Positions 53,143 to 61,220 of a stretch of 64,000 nt of DNA are shown here, piece after piece. A program made the position numbers and the translations under genes. A model generated the notes under the pieces. The model was not told the origin of the DNA. It was given only the letters and a program-made list of their open reading frames with translations, and did not search any database. Location of the stretch: assembly GCA_020161395.1 (NCBI GenBank), contig JAIUOE010000003.1:186001-250000 (forward strand). The letters run 5' to 3'. This DNA comes from Bacteroidota bacterium (lineage in GTDB: Bacteria > Bacteroidota > Ignavibacteria > Ignavibacteriales > Ignavibacteriaceae). Numbering within the stretch: position 1 is the first letter of the stretch; the number at the start of each line of letters is the position of its first letter.

Positions 53143-54063
53143 ATGACGAGTGTAAAGATGTTTTTACTGTTGGCTCTTATGATGAGCCAGGCAGCCCTTC
53201 CACAATTAAACAATTTCCTTGTAAAAACCTCCGATGGAGAACTTCAATTCCTTGTTTACGGTGAAACGGTCAATCCTTTTGCCCCGTTCGACAGTCCCGG
53301 ATCCATTCAAAAAGTAAAAAAAATTTCCAAACCTGTGGTTAACGACAAGGTTTTGAGCCTCGACACTTCTAAAATGGACTTCAAAATCTTCGAGACTTCG
53401 GTTCAAGGGGTTGCTGGTCTGAAATTTTATTATTTCGATAAACAGGAGATTTATCTAATTAAACTGAATTTTGTGAATGACAAATCGTTTCAAAATTTGC
53501 AGCAGTTTCTGGGAACCCTCTTTCAGGAATTAAAGATTGTGAACGCTGAACCGGGATTAAGCTTCAGAAAGGCACAATACAAGGCTGATGTAACAGGGAC
53601 TGGAGCAAAAACCCCGCTTACAGTCACAGCCCTCTTGGATACCAGAGGCGGAAAAAAGGAAGTAATTTTTGGATTTACAGACCAACCCGAGGTTTACTCG
53701 AAAGTGGCTGAATTTGGTTATCCCCGCATCGAGGTCGATCTCAATGCCCTTTCTGAACAAAAACTTTTCGAATACTATAATATCATGGCGTCCGAACTTT
53801 ACGAAGTGGTGACGGATGCTCAGGCATTTTATAAAAAAGATAAGGCAAACGGTGGCGGTGGCAACTCTTTTGTTGGTTACCAGATCCCCGCTCAAATGAA
53901 GGAGACACAGAATTGTATTTTCAGCATAGAATCGGTTACTCCGGGTGAAATAAAACTGATTGCCACATCGAAGCTAAAAGTGATGGGGCAGGATGGACAG
54001 AACCCGCTGAAGGTAAGATTTACCACCAGACCCGATGATATGCAGCCTGAAGTGGCGAACTGA
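53143..54063 (+). CDS. Exported protein of unknown function
   Basis: A 306-residue protein with an N-terminal signal peptide (about 1-20). I recognise no family. The mature part appears as two beta-rich domains; the first has repeated Lys-rich strands, and a Gly-rich GGGGNSF sits at about 250. It is monocistronic: its own upstream region and a terminator at 54097 bracket it. Confidence 0.7.
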   Translation: MTSVKMFLLLALMMSQAALPQLNNFLVKTSDGELQFLVYGETVNPFAPFDSPGSIQKVKKISKPVVNDKVLSLDTSKMDFKIFETSVQGVAGLKFYYFDKQEIYLIKLNFVNDKSFQNLQQFLGTLFQELKIVNAEPGLSFRKAQYKADVTGTGAKTPLTVTALLDTRGGKKEVIFGFTDQPEVYSKVAEFGYPRIEVDLNALSEQKLFEYYNIMASELYEVVTDAQAFYKKDKANGGGGNSFVGYQIPAQMKETQNCIFSIESVTPGEIKLIATSKLKVMGQDGQNPLKVRFTTRPDDMQPEVAN

Positions 54064-54096
54064 TTCCCTTTTCCTTGTTGCAATTTCCGGAATTTT

Positions 54097-54119
54097 GAGG
54101 TTGTCTCCGTGACAGCCTC
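54097..54119 (+). terminator. Rho-independent terminator
   Basis: GAGGTTGTC at 54097-54105 pairs with GACAGCCTC at 54111-54119 (one G-T pair) around five bases, followed by TTTTTATTTT. It ends the exported-protein gene at 54063. Confidence 0.85.
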
Positions 54120-54224
54120 TTTTTATTTTAAATGAATTTGAAAAATTACATCTCTCCACCCCAATGTTTGAATCCTTTTCCATACTTAATGCATCGGATT
54201 AATACTGAAAGGAAATAATTATTA

Positions 54225-55007
54225 ATGGAAATTATCACCCTCCTGATTGCGTTCATCGTTGGAGTCGTTATGGGTTTGACCGGTGCCGGAGGTTCGATCC
54301 TCACTGTTCCTGTCTTTGCATACCTGCTCAAACTTGATGTCTTGACAGCAACGACATATTCCCTCTTTGTTGTAGGGACTACTTCTCTCGTTGGCGCGAC
54401 GAAGAACATGGTATCAAGGAACATCGACATTAAACCGGCGCTCTATTTTGCAGTGCCTTCACTCATAATGGTGGTCGTAACCCGAGCAATAATTGTTCCT
54501 CTCATTCCTGATCTGTTGCTTTCTGACTCCGGTTTTCAGGTAACCAGGCAGAATTTTCTTTTGGGGCTTTTTGCCGTCATGATTGTTTATGCAGGAATCT
54601 CCATGCTAAGAAAAAGAGATTCTGAGATGGTGGTTGAGCAAAACAACAAGCGTCTTTTCACTCAGGGTGCAATTCTTGGGGTGGTTATGGGACTTCTTGG
54701 TGCCGGAGGCGGATTCATGATCGTGCCGGTGCTTGTTCTTTTTGCAGGCATGGAAATGAAAAAGGCAATCGGCACTTCCCTGCTTATAATTTCGATAAAT
54801 GCATTGAGCGGTTTCTTTGCCGGATTTTTAACGATACAACATATCGACTGGGTACTGCTGATCAAATTTTCACTTCTGATGATTGCAGGTATACTGACTG
54901 GCGGATATTTTACACCAAAAATTGATACGGTTACATTAAAAAAGGGGTTCGGCTACTTTATCCTGCTCGTAGCCCTCTACATGATTTTGAAGGAGTTTAT
55001 CCTCTAA
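54225..55007 (+). CDS. TSUP-family sulfite/sulfur-anion exporter (TauE/SafE)
   Basis: A 260-residue membrane protein with the internal duplication of the TSUP family: VMGLTGAGGSILTVPV near residue 15 and VMGLLGAGGGFMIVPV near 152. Members export sulfite, thiosulfate or organosulfonates. A good AAAGGA site precedes the ATG. The two genes after it encode a rhodanese and a CstB-like enzyme; in Staphylococcus aureus the cst operon likewise combines tauE with persulfide-detoxifying enzymes. Confidence 0.9.
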   Translation: MEIITLLIAFIVGVVMGLTGAGGSILTVPVFAYLLKLDVLTATTYSLFVVGTTSLVGATKNMVSRNIDIKPALYFAVPSLIMVVVTRAIIVPLIPDLLLSDSGFQVTRQNFLLGLFAVMIVYAGISMLRKRDSEMVVEQNNKRLFTQGAILGVVMGLLGAGGGFMIVPVLVLFAGMEMKKAIGTSLLIISINALSGFFAGFLTIQHIDWVLLIKFSLLMIAGILTGGYFTPKIDTVTLKKGFGYFILLVALYMILKEFIL

Positions 55008-55080
55008 TTAACCCGGCAGAATAACTCATGCATCTCACCGGGTATCTGAATGGATTTTATTAAAAACTAAAGGAAACGAA

Positions 55081-55422
55081 ATGTTAAGAAATCTTTTTTT
55101 TGGAAACAGCAAGGTTAAAAACCTTTCTGCGAAGGAATTTCATGACGGGTTCAAGAGTGATCCCGATGCTGTTGTCATCGATGTGAGAACTTCAGGTGAA
55201 GTGGCTTCCGGATACATACCGGGTGCAAAACACATCGATTTGATGTCTGCAGGATTTGCAGGTCAGGTCGAAAAACTGGATAAAAACAAAAGTTACTACA
55301 TCTATTGCAGAAGCGGAAACAGAAGTTACCAGGCAGGCTTAATGATGTCAAAAGCCGGATTCGAAAAGGTGTTCAACCTCTCGGGCGGCATCATGAGCTG
55401 GAAATTCGAAACTAAAAGATAA
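55081..55422 (+). CDS. Single-domain rhodanese
   Basis: A 113-residue rhodanese (sulfurtransferase) with active-site C76 in the loop YYIYCRSGNRSYQAG and the VVIDVRTSGE start of the domain. No signal peptide, so cytoplasmic. It carries sulfane sulfur between donors; the gene lies 11 bp before the CstB-like gene and likely supplies or accepts its persulfide. Confidence 0.92.
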   Translation: MLRNLFFGNSKVKNLSAKEFHDGFKSDPDAVVIDVRTSGEVASGYIPGAKHIDLMSAGFAGQVEKLDKNKSYYIYCRSGNRSYQAGLMMSKAGFEKVFNLSGGIMSWKFETKR

Positions 55423-55433
55423 GGAGATGAAAA

Positions 55434-56849
55434 ATGTTCTTTAAACATATTTATGAACCCGGACTTGCTCATGCCAGCTACATTGTTGGTTGCCAAAAAA
55501 CAGGTGAAGCTCTCGTTATCGATGCCAAGAGGGATATCGAAGACTATATCAAAATTGCGGAACAGGAAAAATTAAGAATAACACATATTGCCGAGACCCA
55601 CATACATGCTGATTTTCTCGCCGGTTCACAGGAACTTGCTGAAGTCACTGGAGCAAAACTTTACTTGTCGGATGAGGGTGGTGCCGACTGGCAGTATTCA
55701 TTTCCCCATGTTGGATTAAAAGACGGTGATTCCTTTATGGTCGGAAATCTTAAAATCGAGGTGATGCACTCACCCGGTCACACACCTGAACATATTTCAT
55801 TCATTCTGACCGACACTCCTGCCTCACCACATCCTGTAATGATCTTTACCGGTGATTTTGTTTTTGTCGGAGATGTAGGAAGACCTGACCTCCTCGAAAA
55901 AGCTGCCGGAATTGCAGGCACAAAAGAAGCAGGTGCCCGCCAGATGTTCCAATCTCTGAAAAAGTTCAGAGCCCTCCCCGACCATCTTCAGGTTTGGCCC
56001 GCCCATGGGGCAGGCTCCGCATGTGGCAAGGCTCTCGGAGCCGTTCCTTCTTCGACAGTAGGCTACGAAAAGCTCGTAAACTGGGCATTTAAGATCGATG
56101 ATGAAGAGAAATTTGTCGAAGCGCTGCTTGAAGGACAACCGGAGCCTCCAAAGTATTTCGCAATGATGAAGAAATTGAATAAAGCGACAAGACCTTTGCT
56201 TACCCGCGTACCTGAACCCCGCAGATTACATACCGAAGGAATGCTTGATGCTCTAAAATCAGGTATCCGTATAATTGATACAAGGAATAAACTGTCATTC
56301 TCAGGCGGGCACATCCCTGGAAGCATCAACATACAGGATAATTCGGCTTTCAGTACATGGGCAGGATGGATACTCAATTATCAGGATCCATTTATTCTGG
56401 TTGCACCTTCTCACCGGATTGAAGCCCTCACAAAAGCATTGATCAGGATCGGACTCGATAACATTTACGGCTATCTGGAGGATGTGGAAGAACTTGCTGA
56501 CTCAGGACTTGAACTGGAAACGCTGCAGCAGTTTACATGTAAGGACCTGGAGGATAACAGAGATGAAATTTTTATTCTCGATGTTCGCAATGAGACTGAA
56601 AGAATTGCGGCAAGAATCGAAGGCTCTCATCATGTCTTCGCGGGCTGGCTGACTGAACATGTCGACAGATTACCCGCAGATAAAACAATTGTAGTTCACT
56701 GCGCCGGTGGTGACAGGTCTGCAATAGCTGCAAGCCTGCTGATGTCAATGGGTTTTGAAAATGTTGCCAACCTCACAGGTGGTATCAATGCCTGGATTCA
56801 AAGCGGACACCCTGTGGTAAGCGGAGTCGAGCTTGAACCGGTGTCATGA
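55434..56849 (+). CDS. CstB-like persulfide dioxygenase fused to two rhodanese domains
   Basis: 471 residues. The N-terminal metallo-beta-lactamase domain has the iron ligands of persulfide dioxygenases: H56 and H58 in THIHADFLAG, the SPGHTPEH His and the Asp in FTGDFVFVGDVGRPDL. A first rhodanese domain (about 265-355) lacks the Cys (VAPSHRIEA), and the second (about 375-465) keeps it at C423 (VHCAGGDRS). This order (dioxygenase, pseudo-rhodanese, active rhodanese) is that of CstB, which turns persulfides into thiosulfate. With the TSUP exporter it would remove excess sulfane sulfur or sulfite. No CstR-type regulator is seen nearby. Confidence 0.9.
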   Translation: MFFKHIYEPGLAHASYIVGCQKTGEALVIDAKRDIEDYIKIAEQEKLRITHIAETHIHADFLAGSQELAEVTGAKLYLSDEGGADWQYSFPHVGLKDGDSFMVGNLKIEVMHSPGHTPEHISFILTDTPASPHPVMIFTGDFVFVGDVGRPDLLEKAAGIAGTKEAGARQMFQSLKKFRALPDHLQVWPAHGAGSACGKALGAVPSSTVGYEKLVNWAFKIDDEEKFVEALLEGQPEPPKYFAMMKKLNKATRPLLTRVPEPRRLHTEGMLDALKSGIRIIDTRNKLSFSGGHIPGSINIQDNSAFSTWAGWILNYQDPFILVAPSHRIEALTKALIRIGLDNIYGYLEDVEELADSGLELETLQQFTCKDLEDNRDEIFILDVRNETERIAARIEGSHHVFAGWLTEHVDRLPADKTIVVHCAGGDRSAIAASLLMSMGFENVANLTGGINAWIQSGHPVVSGVELEPVS

Positions 56850-56879
56850 ATTACCTTCGGTGACTAAATACCGGTAATT
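56849..56879. terminator. Possible bidirectional hairpin between convergent genes
   Basis: AATTACC at 56849-56855 pairs with GGTAATT at 56873-56879, followed by ATTTTC on the plus strand. It overlaps both stop codons. The stem is short and AT-rich, so termination is only possible. Confidence 0.4.
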
Positions 56880-57495
56880 ATTTTCTCTGGTACACAATCC
56901 CGAGCGAAAGTGGCGATTTCTCCAATTTTGAAAGAATCATCCCAATTTGAGTTCCGGGATTGTCGTTCCAGTCAGTAGTGTAGATTTTATTCTCAGTCAT
57001 TAAACCCGCACCGGGGGATTTTAAGTCTTCCGTCTTCGATGAATCGTTGAGCAGCACTTCATCCACTGAAGGTTTTCCGAGTTGTTTTTCAAGTTCCGAT
57101 TTTACTGCCTTGTAGATGGAAACTGCCCCGTCAGGATTTTTTTCATCAACCACAAATTTGACTGTTCCTGAGAACAGGCTTCCCGACTCATCAAAAAAGT
57201 AGAATACTTCAGCCTTGTAACCGTAAACTTCGCCGGAAAACACGAGTGCAGTGGAATCATCTTTGGTTACCTTCAGCTTTTCGACTTTTTTCACCTCATC
57301 CGCCGTCATCCCCCATTGCGCCGAGCGGAATCCCTTGATTGCCGGTTGTTCCACGGTCTGTGTCTCAGCAGGTTTTTCCTCTTTTGAACAACCTGTCAGC
57401 AAAGTAAACAGAGGAAGTAATAGAAAAAGCGAAAAAATAATTCGAAATCCGGCGGGAATATTTGAAGATGTTGTAGTCAGGAATCGTAAATTCAT
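56878..57495 (-). CDS. Lipoprotein of unknown function
   Basis: A 205-residue lipoprotein (LLTGC; Cys at about residue 35 after a long N-region; the start may be further downstream). The mature part begins with FRSAQWGMTADEVKKVE, a pattern found in several small envelope proteins with a BamE-like or DUF-type fold; the remainder contains VYGYKAEVFYFFDESGSL. No function can be given. It lies just downstream of the archaemetzincin gene on the same strand but with its own space of 36 bp. Confidence 0.72.
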   Translation of the reverse strand: MNLRFLTTTSSNIPAGFRIIFSLFLLLPLFTLLTGCSKEEKPAETQTVEQPAIKGFRSAQWGMTADEVKKVEKLKVTKDDSTALVFSGEVYGYKAEVFYFFDESGSLFSGTVKFVVDEKNPDGAVSIYKAVKSELEKQLGKPSVDEVLLNDSSKTEDLKSPGAGLMTENKIYTTDWNDNPGTQIGMILSKLEKSPLSLGIVYQRK

Positions 57496-57531
57496 TGGTA
57501 ATGTCCGTATGTAAAAAATATGAACTTAAAT

Positions 57532-58092
57532 TTACGAAATATTTATTTTTTTGAAGCATTCGGGACAGTAAAATCCCCCTTTAATATCTATTTCTTCCAC
57601 CGAAGTTGATGTGTGCATAACACAATCCCACTCGAGGCAGTGAACCAAACCCATGTTATGCCCCAGTTCATGATATATCTCTTTCAGAGTGCGGGTAAAG
57701 AGCAGGTCGAAGTCAGCTTCACCTGTGTAGAGTTCCTCATGAAGTCTGAAGAGGGAAACAACTGAGAGTTTGCCCCTCAGTTGTGCCTCACCATAAACAT
57801 ATTTGAACACCGGATTAAAGAGATCCACATTCAGCAGCGCCATTCGGAAGGCAGTGTTTCCGTTATGAGTGATCACAAGGTGCTGCAGGATGTCAGGTGT
57901 ATAATACTGATTCCTCTCCTCATTCAGAGCTGATTCCAAATCGAACAGTGATTCATATTGATGTACCTCCAGAGGAAGTCTCATTTCAATGTCAGCTTTG
58001 ATTTTCTTAAAGAGAATTGAATCCGTAAAGCCGAGAAACTCGATCTCGAAAATCTTCCTGTTGTTCTTTTTTGAGAAGAAGTTTTTTAACAA
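57532..58092 (-). CDS. amzA: Archaemetzincin-like zinc metalloprotease
   Basis: A 186-residue protein with the archaemetzincin signature HExxHxxGxxHCx4CxM...CxxC: H141, E142, H145 and H151 form the catalytic zinc site, and C152, C157, C176 and C179 a second zinc site. No signal peptide, so cytoplasmic. Family members are found in archaea, animals and some bacteria and have aminopeptidase-like activity on few known substrates. It lies 19 bp after the sigma-54 regulator gene, so it may be part of that transcript. Confidence 0.9.
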   Translation of the reverse strand: MLKNFFSKKNNRKIFEIEFLGFTDSILFKKIKADIEMRLPLEVHQYESLFDLESALNEERNQYYTPDILQHLVITHNGNTAFRMALLNVDLFNPVFKYVYGEAQLRGKLSVVSLFRLHEELYTGEADFDLLFTRTLKEIYHELGHNMGLVHCLEWDCVMHTSTSVEEIDIKGGFYCPECFKKINIS

Positions 58093-58111
58093 TCTTGCAT
58101 CCCTGCAGGAA

Positions 58112-59443
58112 TCAGCGTTCGATGTTGTATTTACTCATCTTGTTGTATAAGGTAACTCTGTCAATTCCGAGTACCTTGGCAACTTTTGAGATATTAAACC
58201 CGTACTTCTCCAGCATCCTGATGATGTGTTTCTTCTCGACTATTTCCAAAGCCTCTTCCTCATCCGATTTTTGAGCATGAATATTGAAAGGAAGGTCATC
58301 GGGCTTTATCTCACCGCTCCTTCTCATTACAACGGCTCTTTCGATGGCATTCTCCAGTTCCCTCACATTTCCGGGCCAGGGATATGACTGCAGGAACTCC
58401 ATTGCATCTTTTGAAATCCCTTTAATGTTCCGGTTCATTCCCGATGCAAATTTGGTCAGAAAATGCTCAGCCAGATGGGGAATATCCTCTTTCCTCTCCC
58501 GGAGTGGTGGTATTGTAATGCTGAAAACATTAAGCCGGTAATAAAGGTCTTCCCTGAACCTGCCATCTTTTACCATCTCCTCAAGAGATTCATTCGTAGC
58601 ACAGATCACCCTGAAATTACTCGAAATCAAATCATTTCCACCTACACGGGTGAACTGTTTCGATTCAATAACCCGCAGAAGGTCGATTTGTGTTTTTGGC
58701 GAAACGAGTCCGATTTCATCCAGAAAAATTGTGCCGTTGTCGGCAAGTTCAAACTTCCCTTTTCTCTTATACTGTGCACCTGTAAATGCACCTCTTTCAT
58801 GACCAAACAGTTCACTTTCGAGAAGTGATTCGGGAAGTGCACCGCAATTAACTGTTATCATAGGGAAATATTTTCTGGGAGAATTTATGTGAATCGCCTT
58901 TGCGACGAGTTCCTTTCCCGTCCCGCTCTCACCGTAAATAAGCACAGTGGTGTCCGCACCTGCAACAGTATTGATCAGTTCATAAATCTTCCGCATTTCG
59001 GGAGATTCGCCGATAAGATTGTCAGGCTTTATAAGGTCTTCAATCCGCTCCTTCAACTTTCTGTTTTCATTAACCAGTTCCCTGTCTTTCAAAGCCTTAT
59101 GAATCAGATGAGTAAGTTCATCGGGATCCACAGGTTTTGTTACATAATCGTATGCACCCTCTTTCAATGCCTGAATGGCTGTTGTGACAGAAGCAAAAGC
59201 CGTTATCATTATCACTGTTGCATGAATGTCAATCTGTTTTATTTTTGCAAGAAGTTCAAGACCGCTCATTCCGGGCATTTTAATATCGAGCAACACAATG
59301 TCAAATTTGTCCACATCATATACTTTTAGAGCCTCTTCCCCGCTGTCCACAGGGGTTACTTCGAATCCTTCCTCTTCAAACCAGTGAAAAAGCGATTCCC
59401 TGAATATTTTTTCATCGTCAACTACAAGAATTTTCTTTCCCAT
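58112..59443 (-). CDS. NtrC-family sigma-54 response regulator
   Basis: A 443-residue enhancer-binding protein: receiver (1-120, phospho-Asp D53), AAA+ ATPase (about 140-370) with Walker A GESGTGKE and the sigma-54-contacting GAFTGA loop, and a C-terminal Fis-type helix-turn-helix (ISKVAKVLGIDRVTLYNKM). Its start codon overlaps the stop of the haem-binding kinase gene by one base, so the two form one system. It is a candidate reader of the TGTCTCA palindromes, but no such site or sigma-54 promoter is seen next to its own gene. Confidence 0.93.
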   Translation of the reverse strand: MGKKILVVDDEKIFRESLFHWFEEEGFEVTPVDSGEEALKVYDVDKFDIVLLDIKMPGMSGLELLAKIKQIDIHATVIMITAFASVTTAIQALKEGAYDYVTKPVDPDELTHLIHKALKDRELVNENRKLKERIEDLIKPDNLIGESPEMRKIYELINTVAGADTTVLIYGESGTGKELVAKAIHINSPRKYFPMITVNCGALPESLLESELFGHERGAFTGAQYKRKGKFELADNGTIFLDEIGLVSPKTQIDLLRVIESKQFTRVGGNDLISSNFRVICATNESLEEMVKDGRFREDLYYRLNVFSITIPPLRERKEDIPHLAEHFLTKFASGMNRNIKGISKDAMEFLQSYPWPGNVRELENAIERAVVMRRSGEIKPDDLPFNIHAQKSDEEEALEIVEKKHIIRMLEKYGFNISKVAKVLGIDRVTLYNKMSKYNIER

Positions 59444-61023
59444 TATTTAACTTTCGGCAATGTTATCAAAATTGTTGTTCCGCTGTTCGAGGTCTTCTCA
59501 ACCTCGACATTTCCTTCGTGTGCATGAATGATTCCATACACAACCGACAATCCGAGTCCTGTACCTCTGACTGCTTCTTTTGTCGAGTAAAATGGTTCAA
59601 AGATGTGGGGTAAATCTTTCTCTGCGATACCACATCCCTGGTCAATAATTCTAAGATCAATATGTTCCCCTGCATCATCCACTTTAATTGTAATTGTGCC
59701 TCCACCGCTCATTGCCTCGATGGCATTAATCAGAAGTGATAGAATTACCTGTTGAATTTTCTGAGGATTACCGTTCACAATTACGGGTTCTGTGGGAATT
59801 TCTTTTACAAGTTTTATCCTGTTTATCTCGAGGTGGTGGTTGATCAGCATCTCTGACCGGGTGATAATCTCAGCAAGATTGGAATAAAGATACTGCTCGT
59901 CACCCCGGTGCGAGAAGAGGAGAAGATCTTTAACAATACCCCCGCATCTTTCTGATTCTTCGGCAATCAGCATCAGGAATTTTATAATGTCTTCGAATTC
60001 AGTTTTGTTTTCGAGTTTGTTCAATTTCTTTATTATCAGTCTCGAATAGTTTAATATCCCGGCGAGAGGATTGTTTAACTCGTGCGCCACCGTTGCAGAC
60101 AGCTTTCCGAGTGATGCAAGTTTTTCAACCTGAATTATGCCGGCATATACATTTTTGAGCTCGTCGGTTTTTTCTTCGATCTTTGTATTAAGTGTATCGT
60201 TCCACTCTTTTATCTCTTTGTATGCAGAGTCAAGCTTCATTGACATGTCGTTAAACTGGGATGCCATTTCACCAAACTCATCGTTGCTGTTTAATTTGAT
60301 CCTGTAATTAAGATTGCCACCCGCAATCTGTCCGATACCTTTGGTTATTTTTTTAATCGGTCTTACCACGAGAAATGTAACAAGTAGAGCTGTCAGTATC
60401 GAAATCACCGTCATCCCGACCAGCGAGTTTGTGATTACCGTCTCGATATTCGCCTCAACTATGTCATCGATATTCTCAAGCGACATCTTTACTTCAAGAA
60501 TTCCGAGAATTTTCGAGCTGTGTGCATCGGAGTGACAACCGGAAGTGGAACAGTCTTTTTCGTTTTCAATCGGATTCAGCAAAAGCATATATTTGTTCGT
60601 TCCGTCATTCACTATCCTTCTGCGGTCAATCAGCGACAGTTTCTCAAGTGGTCTCTGATCCGTTGAATGGCATGGCGAGCAAATGTCCGACTTTATGCTG
60701 ACACTCTGCTTCAGATATTTCTTGTCACCTGCAAATCTCACAAATCCTTCTTTGTCATAAAGCTTAATGGAGAGGATTCCATCCTTTTTCTCAAGATTTT
60801 TAAATATTTCATTCACATGTTCTTTGGAATTAAGAATCATGCTGTACCGTGTTGAATTTTTTATCAATTCGCTAAGATTGTAGGCATTTGTGGAGAGTGA
60901 TTCGATCATGTCTTCACGCAGTTTTGCCGTAGTTAGAAGTGTCTGTGTAACAAGCATAATCACCAAAACCGCAGAAGTGATGAAGACCAGTTTGAAGCTT
61001 AAGCTTCCGGTAATCTTTTTCAT
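59443..61023 (-). CDS. Sensor histidine kinase with two haem-binding motifs
   Basis: 526 residues. Two transmembrane helices (about 11-31 and 196-219) bracket a periplasmic domain that holds CSPCH (115-119, CxxCH) and C158-x4-C163-H164, a CX4CH variant, so two covalent haems are likely. HAMP (about 220-272), a coiled coil, H314 in AHELNNPL, and an ATPase domain with GTGLGLSVVYG follow. It most likely senses redox state or a haem-binding ligand and phosphorylates the sigma-54 regulator encoded next. The multihaem cytochrome genes start on the other strand 200 bp away. Confidence 0.9.
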   Translation of the reverse strand: MKKITGSLSFKLVFITSAVLVIMLVTQTLLTTAKLREDMIESLSTNAYNLSELIKNSTRYSMILNSKEHVNEIFKNLEKKDGILSIKLYDKEGFVRFAGDKKYLKQSVSIKSDICSPCHSTDQRPLEKLSLIDRRRIVNDGTNKYMLLLNPIENEKDCSTSGCHSDAHSSKILGILEVKMSLENIDDIVEANIETVITNSLVGMTVISILTALLVTFLVVRPIKKITKGIGQIAGGNLNYRIKLNSNDEFGEMASQFNDMSMKLDSAYKEIKEWNDTLNTKIEEKTDELKNVYAGIIQVEKLASLGKLSATVAHELNNPLAGILNYSRLIIKKLNKLENKTEFEDIIKFLMLIAEESERCGGIVKDLLLFSHRGDEQYLYSNLAEIITRSEMLINHHLEINRIKLVKEIPTEPVIVNGNPQKIQQVILSLLINAIEAMSGGGTITIKVDDAGEHIDLRIIDQGCGIAEKDLPHIFEPFYSTKEAVRGTGLGLSVVYGIIHAHEGNVEVEKTSNSGTTILITLPKVK

Positions 61024-61197
61024 TTTAAGTTTCTTAAATAAAAAAATGAATTCGTAGTGTTAAATTATAATAATTTAGTATATTAAAACAATGAAAATTT
61101 AGATTTTTCCCTCCTTAAAAAAAATATTTTTGAGTTTTCAAAGATTTAATTTGCAGGAGTCAGAAAAATACCTTAATTTTTAGTATCTCAAAATTGT

Positions 61198-61203
61198 TAT
61201 AAT
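61198..61203 (+). promoter_or_regulatory. Possible -10 element for the cytochrome operon
   Basis: TATAAT lies 17 bp before the ATG at 61221, which would leave a leader of about ten bases. No clear -35 element or ribosome-binding site is visible. No sigma-54 -24/-12 pair is found in 61024-61220 on either strand. Confidence 0.35.
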
Positions 61204-61220
61204 TATATCGGTTCTATTTT

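Noticed and set aside
55011-55043. ACCCGG/CCGGGT inverted repeat after the TSUP gene as a terminator
   Set aside because: Six-bp stem with a loop of over 20 bases and no T-run; the next genes are probably co-transcribed.
61024-61220. Search for a sigma-54 promoter or TGTCTCA palindrome between the haem kinase and the cytochrome operon
   Set aside because: No GG-N10-GC pair in a proper context and only a partial TCTCA half site (61184-61190); direct control of the cytochromes by the adjacent regulator is not supported.
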